In this document: positions 6,899 through 9,814 of the stretch, piece by piece
How positions within the stretch are numbered: position 1 is the stretch's first letter
Layout of the letters: every line of letters starts with the position of its first letter
Source: Cohaesibacteraceae bacterium
GTDB lineage: Bacteria; Pseudomonadota; Alphaproteobacteria; Rhizobiales; Cohaesibacteraceae
Direction of reading: 5' to 3'
Length of the DNA: 9,814 nt
Assembly (NCBI GenBank): GCA_016764535.1
Contig: JAESRR010000246.1
Coordinates: 1-9,814 of the forward strand
Made by a program: the position numbers and the translations under genes
The notes under the pieces: model-generated
The model's database searches: none
The model's input: only the letters and a program-made list of their open reading frames with translations
What the model was told of the DNA's origin: nothing

Positions 6899-7250
6899 GG
6901 GGTAACTCCAAATCCTTTTTGCTCCCTCACCGCAACCCGTAATGGCTGCAGCCTGATCTCCCTCGAACCCGGGGGAGACGACGGGCAGAGAGAAACAGCT
7001 TAAACTGTTGTTTTGGTGGTCTTTGTCGTGAAGGTATGTTTGGTAATGGCAAACGACATCGTGTCCGGCAAGGAGCCGCACATTCTGTTCATTTGTGTCA
7101 TCTTAAATGCCATAACCATAAAACTCTCTTTTCAGCGGGATGGTTTTGGCGCGCAACAGCAAAATTGTCAAGCATTGCATGGAAATTCTGGCCAGAACGA
7201 TTTCTTCCTGCTAGTGTCCGCGCGATTGTAACATGGTCCCCTGAATAGAT
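6899..7250. other. 352-bp divergent intergenic region upstream of asd
   Basis: This is the longest stretch without a gene. It should hold the promoters of asd (minus) and of the small membrane-protein gene (plus). Visible structure on the minus strand includes a 7-bp stem with one G-U pair (6973-6979 with 6956-6962, 10-nt loop) in the asd leader, a 5-bp AACAG/CTGTT hairpin (6994-7009), and the palindrome GGCTGCAGCC (6944-6953). I recognise no known riboswitch or small RNA. The asd frame stays open to 7081, but that stretch has no family resemblance and is taken as untranslated. Confidence 0.5.
7143..7171 (-). promoter_or_regulatory. Weak candidate sigma70-like promoter for asd
   Basis: On the minus strand a perfect TTGACA (7171-7166) is followed after 17 nt by CAAAAC (7148-7143), which matches the -10 consensus at only three positions. 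A start near 7137 would give asd a leader of about 240 nt. The -35 match alone is weak evidence. Confidence 0.2.
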
Positions 7251-7508
7251 ATGGCTAAACCAGAAAACACAAACAAAAGAAAATCAGACCAGATTTTGCG
7301 TCGTGTAGATGCAGAATCGGAGCAAATTGGCACGTCTTCTTTTGCCCGTGTGGCTAACAAGGCCAAAGATCATTTTTCTGCCGTTGATATCGATGAAAAG
7401 GATTCAATCGAAGTCTGGGGCACGCGGCTTGGACGCGGTCTCGCGTTAATTGTTATGTTTTTTCTGATTTATTATCTTGCAAACCAGCTCGGTCTTCTAA
7501 ATCGATGA
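7251..7508 (+). CDS. Small single-pass membrane protein of unknown function
   Basis: This 85-residue protein has a charged, polar N-terminal part (residues 1-60, many Lys, Glu, Asp and Arg) and one hydrophobic segment near the C-terminus (about 64-83, LALIVMFFLIYYLANQLGLL). That suggests a tail-anchored or single-pass inner-membrane protein with a cytoplasmic N-terminus. A short motif SSFARVANKAKDHF (29-42) is followed by an acidic stretch and VWGTRLGRGLAL. I do not recognise a named family, although small proteins of this layout are common in alphaproteobacteria. No strong ribosome binding site precedes the ATG; a poor -10-like TAACAT lies at 7229-7234, which would leave a very short leader. 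It is on the same strand as argC, 107 bp upstream of it. Coding is supported by the coherent layout and by the lack of a competing frame. Confidence 0.7.
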   Translation: MAKPENTNKRKSDQILRRVDAESEQIGTSSFARVANKAKDHFSAVDIDEKDSIEVWGTRLGRGLALIVMFFLIYYLANQLGLLNR

Positions 7509-7568
7509 AGCTCTGTTAACTCCTTCAAATTATTCATTCCAGTTTGATCAGAACAATTTCTAACAACC

Positions 7569-7590
7569 CGCGCTCCCGCGCGTTTATTCC
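7569..7590 (+). terminator. Short G+C hairpin with T-rich tail before argC
   Basis: CGCGC-TCCC-GCGCG (7569-7582) is a perfect 5-bp all-G/C stem with a tetraloop, followed by TTTATTCC. It lies between the small membrane-protein gene and argC, 34 bp before the argC start. It could be a weak terminator for the upstream gene or an attenuator-like element; the stem is short and the tail interrupted. Confidence 0.35.
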
Positions 7591-7615
7591 GATACATGGC
7601 CACAGGAGATTTATT

Positions 7616-8557
7616 ATGGCTGCAACTATTTTTATTGATGGCGAAGCTGGGACAACAGGTCTTCAGATCCGTGATCGCCTGCTCAATCGCCGCGATTTAA
7701 ATTTTTTGCAACTTGATGACAATCTGCGCAAAGACCCAAAAGCACGCAAGCAAGCGATCAACGCTGCTGATATTGCCATTTTGTGTTTGCCGGATGATGC
7801 TTCTCGTGAAGCAGTTGCAATGATTGAAAATGATACAACACGGATCATTGATGCCTCTTCTGCTCACAGAACAGTTGACGGATGGACTTATGGATTTGCC
7901 GAGATGTCGCCGGGACAGCGCGAGGCCATAAGGAATGCGCGTTTCGTGACCAATCCGGGGTGTTATCCGCAAGGATTGATTGCGCTTGTCCGACCTTTGA
8001 TCGAAGCAAAACTTATTCCAGCCGATTTTCCCGTCACCATGAACGCCATTTCCGGATATACGGGCGGTGGCAAGGCCATGATCGCGCAATACGAAGAGGG
8101 TGATCAATCGGTTTACTGGCCATATGGATTGACCATGACCCATAAACATTTCCCGGAAATGGAAAAATACGCAGGGTTGACGGTGCCGCCATTGTTTCAG
8201 CCTGCGGTTGGCCCCTATGCGCAAGGCATGATGAATTCTGTACCTTTGCAACTGGGACAACTTGCAACCAAAACTTCCTATCGGGATTTGCATGCCTGTC
8301 TTGCCGGTCGCTACCAGGCTGAAGAGTTCATCGAAGTCGCACCTCTCGAGGATAATGCGGCGATTGACGGGCTTTCACCTGAAGCGCTAAATGGCACCAA
8401 CATGATGCGACTGCATATCTTTGGAAATGAAGATCGGGAACAGGCCATATTGATGGCAATATACGACAATCTGGGCAAGGGCGCTTCCGGCGCTGCTGTT
8501 CAAAATATGAATATTATGCTGGGTACAAACGAAGCTGACAGCTTGGCGCTTGTGTAA
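7616..8557 (+). CDS. argC: N-acetyl-gamma-glutamyl-phosphate reductase, class 2
   Basis: This 313-residue enzyme performs the third step of arginine biosynthesis, NADPH-dependent reduction of N-acetyl-glutamyl phosphate to the semialdehyde. The nucleotide-binding loop is GEAGTTG (9-15). ASSAHR (80-85) and the active-site NPGCYPQG (113-120, Cys116) follow, then SGYTGGGKAMI, MTHKHFPEM and PVG/PYAQGMM-type elements. The length and the GEAGTTG loop mark the shorter class-2 enzyme found in alphaproteobacteria rather than the ~340-residue class 1. The frame is open for 24 codons upstream, but the start at 7616 has AGGAG (7604-7608) 7 nt before it and begins at the conserved MAATIFIDGEAG. leuD follows after 27 bp, so the two are probably cotranscribed. 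No other arg gene is in the window. Confidence 0.95.
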   Translation: MAATIFIDGEAGTTGLQIRDRLLNRRDLNFLQLDDNLRKDPKARKQAINAADIAILCLPDDASREAVAMIENDTTRIIDASSAHRTVDGWTYGFAEMSPGQREAIRNARFVTNPGCYPQGLIALVRPLIEAKLIPADFPVTMNAISGYTGGGKAMIAQYEEGDQSVYWPYGLTMTHKHFPEMEKYAGLTVPPLFQPAVGPYAQGMMNSVPLQLGQLATKTSYRDLHACLAGRYQAEEFIEVAPLEDNAAIDGLSPEALNGTNMMRLHIFGNEDREQAILMAIYDNLGKGASGAAVQNMNIMLGTNEADSLALV

Positions 8558-8569
8558 TTCCTGCAGGAA
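8558..8569. repeat. 12-bp perfect palindrome between argC and leuD
   Basis: TTCCTGCAGGAA begins right after the argC stop codon and ends just before the AGGA (8571-8574) serving leuD. Without a loop it would make a poor hairpin, so it may be a protein site or chance. Confidence 0.3.
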
Positions 8570-8584
8570 AAGGACCTATATCGG

Positions 8585-9190
8585 ATGGAAAAATTCACTT
8601 CGCTGACCAGCTCGGCTGCACCCATGCCGCTGATCAATATCGACACCGATATGATCATTCCAAAACAATTTCTGACAACGATCGAACGTACCGGGCTTGG
8701 TAAATCTTTATTCTACGAAATGCGTTTTGACGAAGATGGCAATGAAAATCCCGATTTCATTCTCAACAAAAAAAATTATAGAAATGTCAAAATCCTCGTA
8801 GCTGGCGACAATTTTGGATGTGGTTCAAGCCGGGAACACGCACCCTGGGCTTTGCTCGATTTTGGTATTCGCTGCGTCATATCCACCAGTTTCGCTGACA
8901 TCTTCTACAACAACTGTTTCAAAAACGGCATCTTGCCTGTTCGCGTGACAGAGGCGCAGCTTGATGACCTGATGAAGGACGCTGAACGCGGTGCCAATGC
9001 GACAATCTCGATAGACCTGGAAAAGCAGACCATAAAAGGTCCTGACGGTGGAACGATTACGTTTGAAGTTGATGCTTTCAAAAAACATTGTCTGCTCAAT
9101 GGGCTTGATGATATCGGCCTGACAATGGCCAAAACCGACGGCATTGATACATTCGAAGCAAATATGAGTGAATCCCGTCCCTGGATCTAG
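8585..9190 (+). CDS. leuD: 3-isopropylmalate dehydratase small subunit
   Basis: This 201-residue protein is the swivel-domain subunit that pairs with LeuC to isomerise 2-isopropylmalate to 3-isopropylmalate in leucine synthesis. Signatures are [14 protein letters not shown] (17-30), [18 protein letters not shown] (73-90, with the substrate-binding SSREHA loop) and [16 protein letters not shown] (103-118). Full length is usual for alphaproteobacterial LeuD, and the C-terminus ([13 protein letters not shown], then a short tail ending SRPWI) matches the family. The iron-sulphur cluster is carried by LeuC, whose gene is not in the window; nor is leuB. AGGA lies 10 nt before the ATG. It follows argC by 27 bp and ends in a strong terminator 23 bp past its stop. 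Confidence 0.96.
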   Translation: MEKFTSLTSSAAPMPLINIDTDMIIPKQFLTTIERTGLGKSLFYEMRFDEDGNENPDFILNKKNYRNVKILVAGDNFGCGSSREHAPWALLDFGIRCVISTSFADIFYNNCFKNGILPVRVTEAQLDDLMKDAERGANATISIDLEKQTIKGPDGGTITFEVDAFKKHCLLNGLDDIGLTMAKTDGIDTFEANMSESRPWI

Positions 9191-9213
9191 AATTGGTTCA
9201 GGAATTCAACACA

Positions 9214-9246
9214 GGCTGGTGGCGGTTGACGGCACCGGCCTTTTTT
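9214..9246 (+). terminator. Intrinsic terminator after leuD
   Basis: GGCTGGTG (9214-9221) pairs with CACCGGCC (9233-9240), giving an 8-bp G+C-rich stem with one G-U pair and an 11-nt loop, followed directly by six T residues. This is a classical Rho-independent terminator for the argC-leuD transcript. It also argues against reading the RidA-family protein from the longer frame that begins inside leuD. Confidence 0.8.
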
Positions 9247-9305
9247 ATGATCATATCTTCCCACGTGACCTACTTGAAATTCCCCCCGATTTGCCGGAGC
9301 CCCAC

Positions 9306-9689
9306 ATGCCCAGAAAACAAATTTCAACCGGATCCCCCATGGAAAAAACGGCTGGATATTCGCGTGCAATAATCGACGGTGACTGGTGTTTTATCTCCGG
9401 TACCACAGGGTACGATTACACAACCATGCAAATGCCGAAAGACGTGGAATCCCAGGCACGCAATTGTTTCAAAACAATTATGCAAACACTGGAACAGGAA
9501 GATTTTTCCCTGACTGATATCGTCCGTGTTCACTATTACGTAACTTCGCGCCAGAATGCAGATACACTTTTCCCGGTTTTCGGGGAATATCTTGGAGAGA
9601 TACGCCCGGCAGCCACCCTTATCATTTGTGATTTGCTTACAGAAGAAATGAAAATCGAGATTGAGGTGACAGCCAAAAAATTATCGTGA
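9306..9689 (+). CDS. RidA/YjgF superfamily protein (apparently without catalytic Arg)
   Basis: This 127-residue protein has the RidA/YER057c/UK114 (chorismate-mutase-like trimer) layout: YSRAIIDGDWCFISGTTG (18-35), ESQARNCFKTI (48-58), LTDIVRVHYYVT (69-80) and the C-terminal IRPAATLIICDLL...KIEIEVTA (99-123). True RidA enzymes hydrolyse reactive enamines such as 2-aminoacrylate made by serine/threonine dehydratases, using an Arg in a PARSxV-type motif. Here the aligned stretch reads R100-P-A-A103-T, so Ala103 seems to replace that Arg, as in the Arg-less Rid subgroups of unknown activity. The alignment was by eye. The frame is open back to 9168 inside leuD, but the start at 9306 has GGAG (9296-9299) 6 nt before it and follows the terminator. 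A promoter should therefore lie within about 60 bp upstream; I could not identify one. Confidence 0.85.
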   Translation: MPRKQISTGSPMEKTAGYSRAIIDGDWCFISGTTGYDYTTMQMPKDVESQARNCFKTIMQTLEQEDFSLTDIVRVHYYVTSRQNADTLFPVFGEYLGEIRPAATLIICDLLTEEMKIEIEVTAKKLS

Positions 9690-9714
9690 CACATTAAATT
9701 ATGCATGTTATGTG
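9686..9714 (+). promoter_or_regulatory. Weak candidate promoter for the right-edge membrane-protein gene
   Basis: GTGACA (9686-9691, five of six -35 matches) overlaps the end of the RidA-family gene and is followed after 17 nt by TATGTG (9709-9714, three of six). An alternative -10, GATAAT (9716-9721, five of six), has only TTAAAT upstream as -35. Either could serve the gene at 9745, but short matches in A+T-rich DNA are common. Confidence 0.25.
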
Positions 9715-9718
9715 AGAT

Positions 9719-9734
9719 AATCAAACCCTTGATT
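9719..9734. repeat. Inverted repeat AATCAA-ACCC-TTGATT before the last gene
   Basis: A perfect 6-bp inverted repeat with a 4-nt spacer ends just before the GGAAAT ribosome binding region of the gene at 9745 and overlaps a possible -10 element. It could be an operator or a small hairpin near the ribosome binding site. Confidence 0.3.
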
Positions 9735-9744
9735 GGAAATATGC

Positions 9745-9814
9745 ATGACTACAGCACGACTTGATGGTCTCGACTTCGCCCGGTTTTTAGCATTTGTCGG
9801 GATGCTGATTGTCA
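9745..9814 (+). CDS. Start of a probable DUF418/DUF1624-like membrane protein (cut by window edge)
   Basis: Only 23 codons are present. They read MTTARLDGLDFARFLAFVGM and then LIV, matching the R-x-x-GLD-x-ARxLAxxGM opening typical of multi-pass membrane proteins of the DUF418 and DUF1624 (heparan-alpha-glucosaminide N-acetyltransferase-like) families, in which this stretch leads into the first membrane helix. Start choice: ATG at 9741 gives a seven-codon frame, while ATG at 9745 stays open to the edge and has GGA 7 nt before it. The two families and other acyltransferase-like membrane proteins share this opening, so the function cannot be narrowed. It lies 55 bp after the RidA-family gene on the same strand. 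Confidence 0.65.
   Translation, partial: MTTARLDGLDFARFLAFVGMLIV

Noticed and set aside
6956..6979. GGTTCGAGG-like T-loop motif on the minus strand, suggesting a tRNA
   Set aside because: The flanking bases do not form a five-pair T stem with a seven-base loop, and no anticodon or acceptor stem is present.
6899..7081. 61-codon N-terminal extension of asd
   Set aside because: The extension does not resemble the family, while the shorter start has GGAG at 7 nt and begins at the conserved Rossmann strand.
7697..8293. 198-codon minus-strand frame inside argC
   Set aside because: Its translation is rich in Arg, Cys, His and Ile without motifs, and argC on the other strand is certain.
9168..9305. 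46-codon N-terminal extension of the RidA-family protein overlapping leuD
   Set aside because: It would run through the leuD stop and the intrinsic terminator, whereas the start at 9306 has its own GGAG and gives a family-length protein.
1..9814. Defence, mobile-element or secondary-metabolite system
   Set aside because: All intact genes but the small membrane protein fit known families; none is a nuclease, transposase, integrase or synthase, and there are no repeat arrays.

Overview
The window reads as ordinary chromosomal DNA from an alphaproteobacterium. Base composition is moderate, about the mid-40s percent G+C by eye. The LeuD, Asd and class-2 ArgC proteins and the GGAIMGSS-type FAD oxidoreductase have the character I associate with Hyphomicrobiales-like Alphaproteobacteria. 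Genes are tightly packed, mostly with GGAG/AGGAG-type ribosome binding sites. I see no insertion sequence, phage gene, CRISPR array, tRNA or rRNA, and no broken gene apart from two that run off the window ends.

Left block (minus strand, about 1-1709): a probable three-gene operon reads leftward. It holds a CitE-type CoA-ester lyase (810-1709), a 70-residue DUF1737 protein overlapping it by ATGA (601-813), and the N-terminal part of an exported TraB/GumN-family protein (1-577, cut by the edge). A 164-bp divergent gap follows, carrying a perfect GTTCAA-CT-TTGAAC palindrome and a cluster of TGCA motifs.

Centre-left block (plus strand, 1874-5762): a DAO-type FAD-dependent oxidoreductase, a pyridoxal kinase, a PLP-dependent serine/threonine dehydratase and a beta-carbonic anhydrase. 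The set suggests amino-acid oxidation or deamination, with the kinase supplying the PLP cofactor; this is inference from gene order. The dehydratase starts at GTG behind a G+C-rich leader that can fold over its ribosome binding site.

Centre (minus strand, 5849-6898): asd, aspartate-semialdehyde dehydrogenase, convergent with the carbonic anhydrase and separated from it by an 11-bp perfect hairpin that probably terminates asd. A 352-bp divergent gap lies upstream of asd.

Right block (plus strand, 7251-9814): a small single-pass membrane protein of unknown function, class-2 argC (arginine biosynthesis), leuD (leucine biosynthesis), a good intrinsic terminator, a RidA-superfamily protein that seems to lack the catalytic arginine, and the first 23 codons of a probable DUF418/DUF1624-like multi-pass membrane protein.

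Most of the window is amino-acid metabolism: Asd opens the lysine/threonine/methionine branch, ArgC and LeuD serve arginine and leucine, and the dehydratase and oxidoreductase look catabolic. I found no convincing new defence, mobile or secondary-metabolite system. The points most worth a second look are the structured dehydratase leader, the lyase-DUF1737-TraB operon, and the Arg-less RidA protein in a window that also holds a serine/threonine dehydratase.
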